Assembly (NCBI GenBank): GCA_903863905.1
Contig: CAIPDT010000085.1
Span: forward strand, 1-46,034
Source: an uncultured Methylococcaceae bacterium
GTDB lineage: Bacteria; Pseudomonadota; Gammaproteobacteria; Methylococcales; Methylomonadaceae
Length of the DNA stretch: 46,034 bases
Reading direction: 5' to 3'
Of this stretch, positions 16,576 through 25,785 are shown piece after piece. Position 1 is the stretch's first letter. Each line of letters opens with the position of its first letter. The notes under the pieces were generated by a model. The model searched no databases, was not told the DNA's origin, and saw only the letters and a list, made by a program, of their open reading frames with translations. The position numbers were made by a program, and so were the translations under genes.

Positions 16576-17262
16576 GTGAGTTTAGCGATTTTTGATTTAG
16601 ATAATACCCTAATAGCGGACGACAGCGATTACTTGTGGGGACAGTTTCTTGTTGACCAAGGTATTGTCGATAAAACCTATTACGAAACGGCAAATCTTAA
16701 GTTTTATCAAGAGTATAAACAAGGTACTCTGGATATTGTTGAGTTTTTACATTTTTCCTTAAAGCCTTTGGCAGACAATGATCCGGCTCAATTAGAGGCA
16801 TGGCGCGCCCAATTTATCCGCGACATTATTACACCTATATTATTACAACCAGCCCATGAACTCATTGCTCGACATAAAGCACAAGGTGATACGTTATTAG
16901 TTATCACCGCGACCAATCGGTTTGTCACAGAACCCATCGTTAATTTATATGGCATCGAAAACTTATTAGCTACGCCACCCGAATGTGTGGATGGTAAGTA
17001 TACCGGGCACTTTATCGGCATCCCTTGCTTTCAAAACGGTAAAGTCGAATTATTAAAAGAATGGTTGCTTAATTCTTCTGAGACCTTAGCAGGCAGTTGG
17101 TTTTACAGTGACTCACACAATGATTTACCGTTACTACAATTAGTCGATCACCCGGTTGCGGTTGATCCTGATGAAAAACTAAGCGCTTTTGCTCAAGAAA
17201 ATAACTGGCCTATTATTAGTCTAAGACAAGACACGATGCCTGATGAGCATTTTCATAAATAA
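16576..17262 (+). CDS. HAD-superfamily IB hydrolase (SerB-like phosphatase)
   Basis: The start is GTG at 16576, with AGG nine bases upstream; this places motif I, D7-x-D9-x-T11 (F-D-L-D-N-T), at the normal distance from the N-terminus. Motif II is in L-L-V-I-T-A-T-N-R-F (about 111-120), and motif III/IV is the Y-S-D-S-H-N-D-L-P-L-L segment (about 177-187). This is the TIGR01490-type subfamily IB, relatives of phosphoserine phosphatase often annotated as such. The substrate cannot be read from the sequence. The 228-residue length is typical. The gene is divergent from rppH. Confidence 0.85.
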   Translation: MSLAIFDLDNTLIADDSDYLWGQFLVDQGIVDKTYYETANLKFYQEYKQGTLDIVEFLHFSLKPLADNDPAQLEAWRAQFIRDIITPILLQPAHELIARHKAQGDTLLVITATNRFVTEPIVNLYGIENLLATPPECVDGKYTGHFIGIPCFQNGKVELLKEWLLNSSETLAGSWFYSDSHNDLPLLQLVDHPVAVDPDEKLSAFAQENNWPIISLRQDTMPDEHFHK

Positions 17263-17329
17263 AATTGATCACCCTCCCACTATTAAGGTTAATTCTGTCA
17301 CAGAAAGCACCCACTCATAATGATACAAT

Positions 17330-17356
17330 GATCGTTATCTAACACAGGTAACGATC
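17330..17356 (+). promoter_or_regulatory. Inverted repeat in front of patZ
   Basis: GATCGTTA (17330-17337) and TAACGATC (17349-17356) form a perfect 8-bp dyad with an 11-bp gap, ending 50 bp before the patZ start. No T-run follows, so an operator is more likely than a terminator. A smaller dyad TTCTG-TCA-CAGAA lies about 35 bp upstream (17293-17305). The binding protein is unknown. Confidence 0.45.
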
Positions 17357-17406
17357 TGATATAGACCGTCAACGACTTCATTCATTTTTCTTATATCGGA
17401 GCATTC

Positions 17407-20088
17407 ATGGGACCGCATTACTTAAACCGCTTTTTTACGCCTAAATCCGTTGCGATTGTCGGTGCTTCAGAACGTGAAGAAAGCGTAGGCTACCGCCTTT
17501 TACTAAACATGCAGGAAGCAGGATTCTCAGGTGGCTTATATCCTGTCAACAATAAGCGCGAACAATTGTTAGGCTTAAAAGCCTATCCGGATTTAAACGC
17601 AGTCCCTGAAGATTTGGACCTAGTCGTTATCGCAACCCCAGCTCTCACTGTGCCTAGCATTATGCGGCAATGTGGTGAAAAAGGCGTAAGCTCCGTTATT
17701 ATTATTACTGCGGGCTTTGGTGAGTTAGGGGTAGAAGGCACTCGCCTGCAACAAGAAGTTTTGGATATTGCGCACCGCTACAATATTCGCCTAATTGGGC
17801 CTAACTGCCTTGGCGTGATTCGTCCCAGTGGTCAATTAAATGCCACGTTTGGCGATGGTAAAGTCAAAGATGGTAGTTTGGCATTATTATCCCAATCAGG
17901 TGCCGTGTGTACCGCTATTTTAGATTGGGCTAAAGTTCAAGATATTGGGTTTTCAACGGTCGTGTCAATGGGCGGAGCAGCGGATATTGATTTTGGTGAA
18001 GTCCTTGATTACTTAGCCACTGATAGCAAAACGACTGGCATATTAATGTATGTTGAAGGGATTCGGGATGCCCGACGCTTTTTAAGCGGACTTAAAGCGG
18101 CGGCAAGATTAAAACCGGTGATCTTAATTAAATCAGGTCGCCATGAAGCGGGTTGCAAAGCGGCTATGTCGCACACCGGTGCGATGGTGGGTGGAGATAA
18201 TGTCTTTGATGCGGCCATTGCCAGAGCGGGCGTGGTCAGAGCCTATACAATTACGGAACTGTTTTCTGCAGCACGAGTATTAGCCAATAACTATGTGGTT
18301 AAAAAAGATCGTTTAGCGATTATCACCAATGCCGGTGGCCCTGGGGTGATGAGTACAGATCGTGCCGAAGATGTGGGTATTCAAATGGCAGAACTTAGCC
18401 CGATTAGCCTAAGTGCGTTAAATGAAGTCTTACCGGTGCATTGGTCTCATGCGAATCCAATTGATATTCTAGGCGATGCCACGGCGGAGCGCTATCAAAA
18501 ATCCCTAGAAGTCTGTATTAATGACAGCAATATTGATGGTATTTTAGTTATCTTGACGCCGCAAGCAATGACTGAACCGACCGAAATTGCCCAATGTGTG
18601 ATTGATGGCGCTAAGAACAGTAAAAAGCCGGTACTCGCTTCATGGACAGGTGGCGCAAAGGTACAAGAAGGGCGTAATCTATTTGCTAACAGTAATGTTG
18701 CCCATTTTAGTACCCCTGAAACCGCCGTTGATGCCTTTGCCTTCTTAGCTAATTATGCTGAGAATCAAATTCTACTGAAACAAATTCCAACGACCACTGA
18801 AGAATTAGCATTGCCTGATGTGTCTGGGGCTCGTTTAATTATTGAACGTATTCTGTCTGAAGGTCGTCAAGTACTGACTGCGCAAGAATCTAAAGCGATA
18901 CTGGCTGCCTTTAATATTCCAGTGACGCAAACCATTTCGGTATCGAATGCTAAAGACGCCATGATTGCCGCCGAAACGCTGCGCTTTCCTGTGGTGTTAA
19001 AAGTCAATATGGCTGAGTTTAGTCATAAGTCAGATATTGGGGGGGTCCGCTTAAATATTAATAGCGTTCAAGACATCTCTCACCATTATGCGGAAATGGA
19101 AGCGGCCATCAAAAAAGCCTATCCAGACGTTAAACAAGTGGACATGACTGTTGAACCTATGTTTAAAAGTGCAAATGGTCGAGAATTAATGATTGGTGTC
19201 GTCAGAGATCCAGTCTTTGGCCCAGCCATTAGTTTTGGTTTAGGTGGGACAATGGTCGAAATCTTAAAAGATAATGCGGTCGCCATACCACCGCTCAATG
19301 CGTATATGGTTGAGCAAATGATTGCTAAAACTAAAGCGGCAAAATATCTAAAAGCTTTTAGACAACTGCCCCCGGCTAATACACAAGCCTTAATTGATAC
19401 CTTGCTGAAGGTCTCAGTTATGGTGAGTGAGTTACCAGAAATTTTAGAACTGGATATCAATCCACTGATTGTCGATGAAAAAGGGGTGATGGCGGTTGAT
19501 GCGCGTATTAAGGTTCAGTTATCTCACCAACTAATCCGCTATTCACACATGGCGATACACCCGTATCCTCATGAGTTGATTCAGCACTATCAATTAACGA
19601 ATGGCGTTAATATCACCATTCGCCCTATTCGTCCTGAAGATGCGACGCTGGAGAAAAACTTTCATAGTCGTTTATCAGATCGCACTAAATACTTTCGGTT
19701 TATGCAGGCTCTACATGAATTAACCCCGGAAATGATCGTGCGTTTTACTCAAATTGATTACGACCGAGAAATGGCTTTTGTTGCAGTCACTAACGATAAT
19801 AATACCTCTAGTGAACTAGCGGTGGGGCGCTATGTGATGAACCCTGATGGCAATTCAGTGGAATTTGCTTTAGTAGTGGCGGATGATAGCCATTGCCTAG
19901 GCATAGGTAGTCGGTTAATGACCACCTTAATGCAAGCGGCCAAAACAAAGGGTATTTCCTTTTTTGAAGGCGAGGTACTTGCCATTAATAACCCAATGTT
20001 ATCACTGGTGAAAAAACTCGGCTTTAGTATCGAGCCCATTGCCAATGATCAAGAAGTCGTTCGTGTAGTTAAAGACTTAAGACATTAA
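17407..20088 (+). CDS. patZ: Protein lysine acetyltransferase PatZ-like (NDP-forming acyl-CoA synthetase fused to GNAT)
   Basis: The 893-residue fusion has a CoA-binding Rossmann domain (about 5-130, S-V-A-I-V-G-A-S), a succinyl-CoA-ligase-like domain (about 145-300, S-Q-S-G-A-V and S-H-T-G-A-M), an ATP-grasp domain (about 490-710, P-V-V-L-K-V...H-K-S-D-I-G-G-V), and a GNAT acetyltransferase domain (about 735-893, with the acetyl-CoA loop C-L-G-I-G-S-R-L-M). This is the PatZ/YfiQ/Pka layout. These enzymes acetylate and switch off acetyl-CoA synthetase and other proteins, using the ligase-like part as a sensor. A GGAG site precedes ATG. It converges with glgP across a hairpin. Confidence 0.9.
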   Translation: MGPHYLNRFFTPKSVAIVGASEREESVGYRLLLNMQEAGFSGGLYPVNNKREQLLGLKAYPDLNAVPEDLDLVVIATPALTVPSIMRQCGEKGVSSVIIITAGFGELGVEGTRLQQEVLDIAHRYNIRLIGPNCLGVIRPSGQLNATFGDGKVKDGSLALLSQSGAVCTAILDWAKVQDIGFSTVVSMGGAADIDFGEVLDYLATDSKTTGILMYVEGIRDARRFLSGLKAAARLKPVILIKSGRHEAGCKAAMSHTGAMVGGDNVFDAAIARAGVVRAYTITELFSAARVLANNYVVKKDRLAIITNAGGPGVMSTDRAEDVGIQMAELSPISLSALNEVLPVHWSHANPIDILGDATAERYQKSLEVCINDSNIDGILVILTPQAMTEPTEIAQCVIDGAKNSKKPVLASWTGGAKVQEGRNLFANSNVAHFSTPETAVDAFAFLANYAENQILLKQIPTTTEELALPDVSGARLIIERILSEGRQVLTAQESKAILAAFNIPVTQTISVSNAKDAMIAAETLRFPVVLKVNMAEFSHKSDIGGVRLNINSVQDISHHYAEMEAAIKKAYPDVKQVDMTVEPMFKSANGRELMIGVVRDPVFGPAISFGLGGTMVEILKDNAVAIPPLNAYMVEQMIAKTKAAKYLKAFRQLPPANTQALIDTLLKVSVMVSELPEILELDINPLIVDEKGVMAVDARIKVQLSHQLIRYSHMAIHPYPHELIQHYQLTNGVNITIRPIRPEDATLEKNFHSRLSDRTKYFRFMQALHELTPEMIVRFTQIDYDREMAFVAVTNDNNTSSELAVGRYVMNPDGNSVEFALVVADDSHCLGIGSRLMTTLMQAAKTKGISFFEGEVLAINNPMLSLVKKLGFSIEPIANDQEVVRVVKDLRH

Positions 20089-20133
20089 GCGTTTAATAAT
20101 TCGGGATATTCATTAAAACACGCTTAGGTGGGT

Positions 20134-20161
20134 ATGGACGTCATGACTCTATGACGTCCAT
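20134..20161. terminator. Hairpin between convergent patZ and glgP
   Basis: ATGGACGTCAT (20134-20144) and its exact reverse complement (20151-20161) are separated by six bases. The position between two convergent stop codons (20088 and 20174) suggests termination in both directions. No strong T-run follows on either side, so it may be a weak or factor-aided terminator. Confidence 0.6.
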
Positions 20162-20173
20162 CCTTTGAACCGA

Positions 20174-22717
20174 TTATTTTTTAGACTGCGACGATGGGGA
20201 TAGCGGTTGTTGATGTTTTACGACTTGAGGTGCTAATTTCCAAATATCTCGGTTATACTCATTAATAGTTCTATCGGTTGAAAACTGACCACTATTAGCA
20301 CAATTGATAATGCTCATTTTAGTCCAGTGATCTTGATCCCGATAGGCGTCTTCAACACGTTGCTGGGCATCAATATAACTTCTAAAATCGGCAATCGTCA
20401 TCCACGGATCATGAGGACTTTTAATAGAGTTAATGATGTCATCAAATAGCCCAGGCTCACATTGATTAAAATGTCCTGATTCTAATAATCGCATCACGTC
20501 ACTTAAATCTTCATCCTGAGAAATAATACCGACCGGGTCATAATGTTGGCTTCGAGATTGAATTTGTTCTTCAGTTAAGCCGAATAAAAAGAAGTTTTTA
20601 TCGCCGACTTCTTCACGAATTTCAATGTTAGCACCGTCTAAGGTACCAATGGTAATAGCCCCATTCATCATCAATTTCATGTTGCCGGTTCCTGAGGCCT
20701 CTTTCCCCGCTGTTGAGATTTGCTCAGATAAATCTGCTCCGGGGCAAATTTTTTCCATCGCAGATACCCGATAATCAGGTAAGAATAATAAACATAATTG
20801 ATTGGCGGTATCAGGATCCGCATTAATCACTTCAGAGACATTATTAATAAATTTGATGGTTTTCTTAGCCATTCGATACCCTGGCGCGGCTTTACCACCA
20901 ATTAACACACACCGAGGTACCCGATGCATTTTGCCATGTTTTTTTATCTGGTTGTATAAATAAATAACATGCAATACATTTAAAACCTGACGTTTGTATT
21001 CGTGGATTCGTTTGACTTGTACATCAAAAATAGCGTCTACATTTAAATGCAGTGCCTTTGGATGTTTACGTTTTTTATAATCAATAAGGCGTTGCTTTGC
21101 AGTTTGTTTAATCTCACGCCAACGCTGCCTAAATTGAGCATTCTCCGCATAAGGCTCTAGTCTTTTTAATTGTGTTAAATCAGTAATCCAGGCATCACCA
21201 ATCGTTTCAGTAATTAATTGCGCTAATTCTGGGTTACAAGACGCTAACCAACGTCGAGGGGTCACGCCATTGGTTTTATTATTAAACTTATAGGGCCATA
21301 GTTCATAAAACTCTCTAAATAGGCCTTGTTGCAATAATTGCGAATGTAATTGAGCCACACCGTTAACAGAAAAACTACCGACAATTGCCAAATAAGCCAT
21401 TCTAACCTGCTTCTCTCTACCCTCTTCTATGATAGACATACGTCGTAAACGAGCAATATCGCCAGGCCAATGCGCGGAAACTTCTGCTAAAAAATGCGCA
21501 TTAATTTCAAAAATAATCTCCATCAACCGAGGCAATAACTGCTGCATTAATTTAACAGGCCATTTCTCTAAGGCTTCAGGTAACAAAGTATGGTTCGTAT
21601 ACGCCATGGTATTTCGAGTAATCGTCCACGCCTCATTCCATGATAAATGATGATGATCGACTAATAGTCGCATCAATTCGGCGATTGCGATACTCGGATG
21701 GGTATCATTTAACTGAAAACAGTTCTTAGCAGCAAAATCACTAAAATGATTCCCATGCACACTCACCCATCGGGTTATCACATCTTGTAAACTTGCTGAG
21801 GCTAAGAAATACTGTTGTCTAAGGCGTAATTCTTTACCGTTTTCATTGGCGTCATTGGGATACAACACCATGGTAATGTTTTCTGCAGTGATTTTTGAGG
21901 CTACTGCCTCCGCATAATCACCCGCATTAAATTCTTCTAAATTAAATTCTTCAGTAGCGACTGCTTTCCACAAGCGTAGAGAATTAACCGTGCCATTTTG
22001 ATACCCCGGTATAGGCGTATCATAAGGCACCGCCAACACATTACAAGATGAGTGCCACACAAAATGCTGACGACCTTCGTTATCGGTATGCACTTCGGTA
22101 TGCCCACCAAACTTAATACAATGCGAATACTCTATACGCTTAACTTCCCAAACATTACCATGTCGTAACCAATGATCAGGTTTTTCAACTTGCTCACCAT
22201 TCACAATAGTCTGAGTAAACATGCCGTACTCATAACGTAAACCATAACCGAGCACGGGTAATTGCAAAGTGGCGCAACTATCAATAAAACAAGCCGCTAA
22301 ACGCCCCAAACCCCCATTGCCTAAACCGGCATCTTGTTCACTGGCTATAAGCTCTTCTATTTCAATGCCCAGATCATACATGGCCTGTGTCACCGTATCG
22401 GTCACGCCTAAATTAAGCATAGCGTTGCTTAACGTACGACCCATTAAAAATTCCATAGACAAATAATATAATCGTCTACAGTCATTCTCCCTATACAGTT
22501 GCCGAGTATCATTCCATCGCTCCATCAAACGATCACGTATCGCTTCTGATAACGCCTCATTCGCGTAATAAGGGGAACAACAATCCTCATCTCGACCTAA
22601 TAAATGCACGTAATACTGTTTGAAATCCTCAATAAAATCTTTTTTATCCATGCCTTGTTCGGGCAATTGATTGATTAATAACTTAGGTTTACTGGTAAAG
22701 AATTTATTATGCGGCAT
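20174..22717 (-). CDS. glgP: Glycogen/maltodextrin phosphorylase
   Basis: The enzyme releases glucose-1-phosphate from alpha-1,4-glucan ends. The 847-residue protein has the glycogen phosphorylase series: Y-Y-L-S-M-E-F-L-M-G-R-T (about 83-94), G-N-G-G-L-G-R-L-A-A-C-F (about 131-142), and the pyridoxal-phosphate site E-A-S-G-T-G-N-M-K-L-M-M-N-G in the C-terminal half, where the Lys carries the cofactor. The first ATG is taken, with AGGA about 12 bases upstream. An internal ATG at codon 23 (M-D-K-K-D-F) would also give a full catalytic protein. No other glycogen gene is nearby. Confidence 0.95.
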   Translation of the reverse strand: MPHNKFFTSKPKLLINQLPEQGMDKKDFIEDFKQYYVHLLGRDEDCCSPYYANEALSEAIRDRLMERWNDTRQLYRENDCRRLYYLSMEFLMGRTLSNAMLNLGVTDTVTQAMYDLGIEIEELIASEQDAGLGNGGLGRLAACFIDSCATLQLPVLGYGLRYEYGMFTQTIVNGEQVEKPDHWLRHGNVWEVKRIEYSHCIKFGGHTEVHTDNEGRQHFVWHSSCNVLAVPYDTPIPGYQNGTVNSLRLWKAVATEEFNLEEFNAGDYAEAVASKITAENITMVLYPNDANENGKELRLRQQYFLASASLQDVITRWVSVHGNHFSDFAAKNCFQLNDTHPSIAIAELMRLLVDHHHLSWNEAWTITRNTMAYTNHTLLPEALEKWPVKLMQQLLPRLMEIIFEINAHFLAEVSAHWPGDIARLRRMSIIEEGREKQVRMAYLAIVGSFSVNGVAQLHSQLLQQGLFREFYELWPYKFNNKTNGVTPRRWLASCNPELAQLITETIGDAWITDLTQLKRLEPYAENAQFRQRWREIKQTAKQRLIDYKKRKHPKALHLNVDAIFDVQVKRIHEYKRQVLNVLHVIYLYNQIKKHGKMHRVPRCVLIGGKAAPGYRMAKKTIKFINNVSEVINADPDTANQLCLLFLPDYRVSAMEKICPGADLSEQISTAGKEASGTGNMKLMMNGAITIGTLDGANIEIREEVGDKNFFLFGLTEEQIQSRSQHYDPVGIISQDEDLSDVMRLLESGHFNQCEPGLFDDIINSIKSPHDPWMTIADFRSYIDAQQRVEDAYRDQDHWTKMSIINCANSGQFSTDRTINEYNRDIWKLAPQVVKHQQPLSPSSQSKK

Positions 22718-22751
22718 AATGGGATATGTCCTAAAGATTGTTAAGAAGTAA

Positions 22752-23069
22752 TTATTCTGGCTTATTCAATAACTCTAATACTTTCTTAGCCGCTTTTTGT
22801 TTTATTTGAGTTTTAACTGAGTCAGGCGTGTTATCAACCGTTGTCTTTAAGTTTTTTAAGGCTTGCTTACCCGCCGCAACTGTTTCAGGACTTTTTTTAA
22901 CTTTTTCAACTAAGGCCTTAACATCGTCTACATGTTTACCCGCATCGGGCACTGCTGAAGTAATCGCCTCTTTTGCTGCATGTTCCGCTAAGGCATCTAA
23001 CACACCTCCGGCTAAGACATTATTAGAAAGTAAAGTGACTACGATTAAGAGTAATAATTGATGACGCAT
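22752..23069 (-). CDS. Small secreted helical protein of unknown function
   Basis: The 105-residue protein has a clear signal peptide (charged R-H, hydrophobic L-L-L-L-I-V-V-T-L-L, cleavage likely after N-V-L-A, about residue 20). The mature part is Lys/Ala/Val-rich with heptad-like spacing (about 45-100), suggesting helical hairpins or a coiled coil. There is no cysteine, so it is periplasmic or exported rather than a lipoprotein. It sits between lipA and glgP on the same strand. No family recognised. Confidence 0.75.
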   Translation of the reverse strand: MRHQLLLLIVVTLLSNNVLAGGVLDALAEHAAKEAITSAVPDAGKHVDDVKALVEKVKKSPETVAAGKQALKNLKTTVDNTPDSVKTQIKQKAAKKVLELLNKPE

Positions 23070-23109
23070 AACATATCCTTGGATTAAATTAATTGAAGTT
23101 TAAACTGAC

Positions 23110-24066
23110 TTAAATGATCGACTTAGCTTGAAGATCGGCATGATAAGAAGACCTAACCATTGGCGCACTAGCAACTTGTTTAAAACCTAATTGCAGAGCG
23201 AAAGCCCCATACTCATCAAATTGTGCAGGGGTAATATAGTTTTGAACGGGTAAATGCGCTTGAGTCGGCTGTAAATACTGGCCCAATGTTAACATTGAAC
23301 AACCGTGTTCAATTAAATCTCTCATCACTTGATGAACTTCTTCAGGTTCTTCACCTACGCCCAGCATCAAGCCTGATTTAGTGGGTACTTGAGGTTGTAC
23401 TTTTGCATATTTAGCCAATAACTCTAAAGAACCTACATAATCTGCACCTGGACGCACTTGTTTATATAGCCGAGGTACGGTTTCTAGATTATGATTAAAC
23501 ACATCACACGGCTCTTCTGCCAAGATAGCAATGGCTTTATCAATTCGACCCCGAAAATCAGGCACTAAGATTTCAATCTTTGTAGTGGGTGTTTGCTGAC
23601 GAATGTGTTGAATACAATCCGCAAAATGTGCGGCGCCGCCATCTCTTAAGTCATCACGATCTACTGAAGTAATTACGACATATTTTAACGCCATCGCCTG
23701 TATAGCATCAGCCAAATTCTTTGGCTCATTTTTATCTAAAGGTAAAGGTTTACCATGGGCCACATCACAAAAGGGGCAGCGACGGGTACATAAATCACCC
23801 ATAATCATAAACGTGGCCGTGCCATGCTGAAAACATTCTGATAAATTAGGGCACGCGGCTTCTTCACAGACAGTGTGCAATTTATGCTCACGTAACAATT
23901 GTTTTATTTTAGTAATTTCATTACTAGCAGATAATTTAACGCGTATCCAATCGGGTTTACGTAAAACAGTCTCCACAGGTTCAACTTTTATAGGGATACG
24001 GGCTAATTTTTTAGCACTGCGTTCATGTGATTCAGGAGTTGATCTTGAAGGGGCTTGATTATTCAT
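23110..24066 (-). CDS. lipA: Lipoyl synthase LipA
   Basis: This radical SAM enzyme inserts two sulfurs into protein-bound octanoyl groups. The auxiliary [4Fe-4S] cluster ligands are C67, C72 and C78 (CX4CX5C in [12 protein letters not shown]). The radical SAM ligands are C93, C97 and C100 (CX3CX2C in C-T-R-R-C-P-F-C). The C-terminal R-S-S-Y-H-A-D segment supplies the serine ligand of the auxiliary cluster. The length, 318, is typical. Its ATG overlaps the stop of lipB by four bases, so the two lipoylation enzymes are translationally coupled. Confidence 0.97.
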   Translation of the reverse strand: MNNQAPSRSTPESHERSAKKLARIPIKVEPVETVLRKPDWIRVKLSASNEITKIKQLLREHKLHTVCEEAACPNLSECFQHGTATFMIMGDLCTRRCPFCDVAHGKPLPLDKNEPKNLADAIQAMALKYVVITSVDRDDLRDGGAAHFADCIQHIRQQTPTTKIEILVPDFRGRIDKAIAILAEEPCDVFNHNLETVPRLYKQVRPGADYVGSLELLAKYAKVQPQVPTKSGLMLGVGEEPEEVHQVMRDLIEHGCSMLTLGQYLQPTQAHLPVQNYITPAQFDEYGAFALQLGFKQVASAPMVRSSYHADLQAKSII

Positions 24067-24677
24067 TTAGAGAGTGCCTGTGTAAGAGTCTGTGTCACGA
24101 CATTAGCTAGTTCATTAAAACTAACATTAACACCCAGATCAGACAATTGTGTGATTTTAAGGCCTGAATAGCCACAAGGATTAATGTGCTCAAAGGGACT
24201 TAAGTCCATCTGATTATTTAAACTTAAGCCATGGTAACTACAGTTTTTTTTAATTCGTAAGCCAATAGAGGCAATTTTTTGACCCTGAACATACACTCCG
24301 GGCGCATCGTGCTTTGCTTCAGATTGAATTCCATAATCTGCCAGCGTCTTAATAACCGTTTGCTCTAATAAGGTCACCAACGCCCTCACAGAGAACTCTA
24401 AGCGTTTAATATCTAAGAGTGTATACACGACCAACTGACCGGGGCCATGATAAGTCACTTGCCCGCCCCGATCTGTATTAATAACAGGTATATCACTCAT
24501 GCTCAATAAGTGTTCTCGCTTACCATTTAATCCCAAGGTATAAACAGGATAATGCTCAACAACCCATAATTCATCAGCCGTTTGTGCAGTACGCTCTTCC
24601 GTAAAACGCTGCATATCTAACCAAGTCGATTGATAATCTTTAATTCCTAGGTAACGAACGGTTAACACAGAATCCAA
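24063..24677 (-). CDS. lipB: Octanoyltransferase LipB
   Basis: Transfers octanoyl from acyl carrier protein to lipoyl domains, producing the substrate of LipA. The 204 residues show [13 protein letters not shown] (about 70-82), the catalytic lysine region [10 protein letters not shown] (about 132-141), and the catalytic cysteine in N-P-C-G-Y (about 167). It follows ybeD by five bases and overlaps lipA by four. Confidence 0.96.
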   Translation of the reverse strand: MDSVLTVRYLGIKDYQSTWLDMQRFTEERTAQTADELWVVEHYPVYTLGLNGKREHLLSMSDIPVINTDRGGQVTYHGPGQLVVYTLLDIKRLEFSVRALVTLLEQTVIKTLADYGIQSEAKHDAPGVYVQGQKIASIGLRIKKNCSYHGLSLNNQMDLSPFEHINPCGYSGLKITQLSDLGVNVSFNELANVVTQTLTQALSK

Positions 24678-24682
24678 AACGA

Positions 24683-24946
24683 CTACAAAGCATAGAGAAC
24701 ATGAGGATGATCAGTTAAGTCTTGATAAATAGCATCCAACTGTTGCTTACTGGACGCTTCTATAATGACTGTTATGGCCAAAAAGTTACCATCTTTACTG
24801 GGACGCGCTTTCACTGCACCTTCGCTAATATCGGGCACGTGCCGCCGAATAATTTCTACGACTAATAAATCAATCTGCACATCAGTTTTTCCCATTGCCT
24901 TAATGGGAAACTCACAGGGAAATTCGAATAGTGTTTCTTCTGTCAT
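24683..24946 (-). CDS. ybeD: DUF493 family protein YbeD
   Basis: 87 residues with the DUF493 signature: F-P-C-x-F-P-I-K at the N-terminus, [11 protein letters not shown] in the middle and D-H-P-H-V-L-Y-A-L at the end. E. coli YbeD has an ACT-like fold; its role is not settled, but it is almost always next to lipB, as here. It overlaps the dat gene by four bases (ATGA). Confidence 0.92.
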   Translation of the reverse strand: MTEETLFEFPCEFPIKAMGKTDVQIDLLVVEIIRRHVPDISEGAVKARPSKDGNFLAITVIIEASSKQQLDAIYQDLTDHPHVLYAL

Positions 24947-25785
24947 AGCAATGATTTTTTATAGGTCTGAAAAATATCGTTCATCTGGTGCCATACTAAC
25001 CCGGGCGTACCATCTCCGATCTGTACTGAATCTAGTTCAACAATGGGAATAATTTCTCGAGTTGAACTGGTTACCCATAACTCAGTCGCTCTTTTGGCGT
25101 CAGCAAAAGCAATCTTATCTTCACTGGTTGTAATATTATTTTTCTTAGCTAAGTCTAAAATCACATCACGTGTGATTCCGGGCAAGATCTCATTGCTTTT
25201 AGGTGGGGTGCATAAAACACCGTCAATCACAGCAAAGACGTTACTAGCCGCACCTTCAACCAAATAACCCTCATTGATTAACAATGCCTCAGCACAACCT
25301 TGCTCAACAGCAGATTGTCTATGCAAAATATTACCTAATAAGGTAATTGCTTTAATATTACACAACTTCCAGCGGGTATCATCCATAGTAATGGCTTTAA
25401 CGCCTTGATTTAATCCGGTAAAAGGGACAATCGTAGAACACATCACAAAGACTGTGGCTGGCACATGCTCTGGAAAAGCATGATCTCTTTTAAAAGCCAC
25501 ACCACGTGTCACTTGCAAATAAATATATTGATCAAGTTGTGCATCTAAAAACGGCGCTAAGATAGTGGCCCATTCTTCACGCGTATGCGGATTAGGTAAC
25601 CGAATACCGTCTAAGCTATTTTCTAATCGCTGTAAGTGATCTTCAAAATGAAAGAGATGCCCGGAATAAGAAGGTATCACTTCATAAATGCCATCCCCAA
25701 ATAAAAAGCCACGGTCTAGAACGGATACTTTAGCTTCGTTAAGCGGCAAATAGTCGCCGTTTAAATAAACTATTTTATTTTCCAT
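24943..25785 (-). CDS. dat: D-amino acid aminotransferase (class IV PLP enzyme)
   Basis: This 280-residue fold-type IV transaminase has its cofactor lysine at K145 in C-N-I-K-A-I-T-L-L-G, the same position and context as Bacillus D-amino acid transaminase. L-D-R-G-F-L-F-G-D-G-I-Y-E-V is near residue 24 and E-G-A-A-S-N-V-F about residue 173. It interconverts D-alanine and D-glutamate with their keto acids. IlvE-like activity is the alternative, but the sequence and the neighbours (dacA, rlpA, mltB, PBP2) favour D-amino acid supply for peptidoglycan. It overlaps dacA by 11 bases and ybeD by four. Confidence 0.85.
   Translation of the reverse strand: MENKIVYLNGDYLPLNEAKVSVLDRGFLFGDGIYEVIPSYSGHLFHFEDHLQRLENSLDGIRLPNPHTREEWATILAPFLDAQLDQYIYLQVTRGVAFKRDHAFPEHVPATVFVMCSTIVPFTGLNQGVKAITMDDTRWKLCNIKAITLLGNILHRQSAVEQGCAEALLINEGYLVEGAASNVFAVIDGVLCTPPKSNEILPGITRDVILDLAKKNNITTSEDKIAFADAKRATELWVTSSTREIIPIVELDSVQIGDGTPGLVWHQMNDIFQTYKKSLL

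Noticed and set aside
19029-19050. G7 run in patZ as a phase-variable switch
   Set aside because: It encodes conserved Gly-Gly in a housekeeping enzyme; shows that G7 runs arise from GGG codons here.
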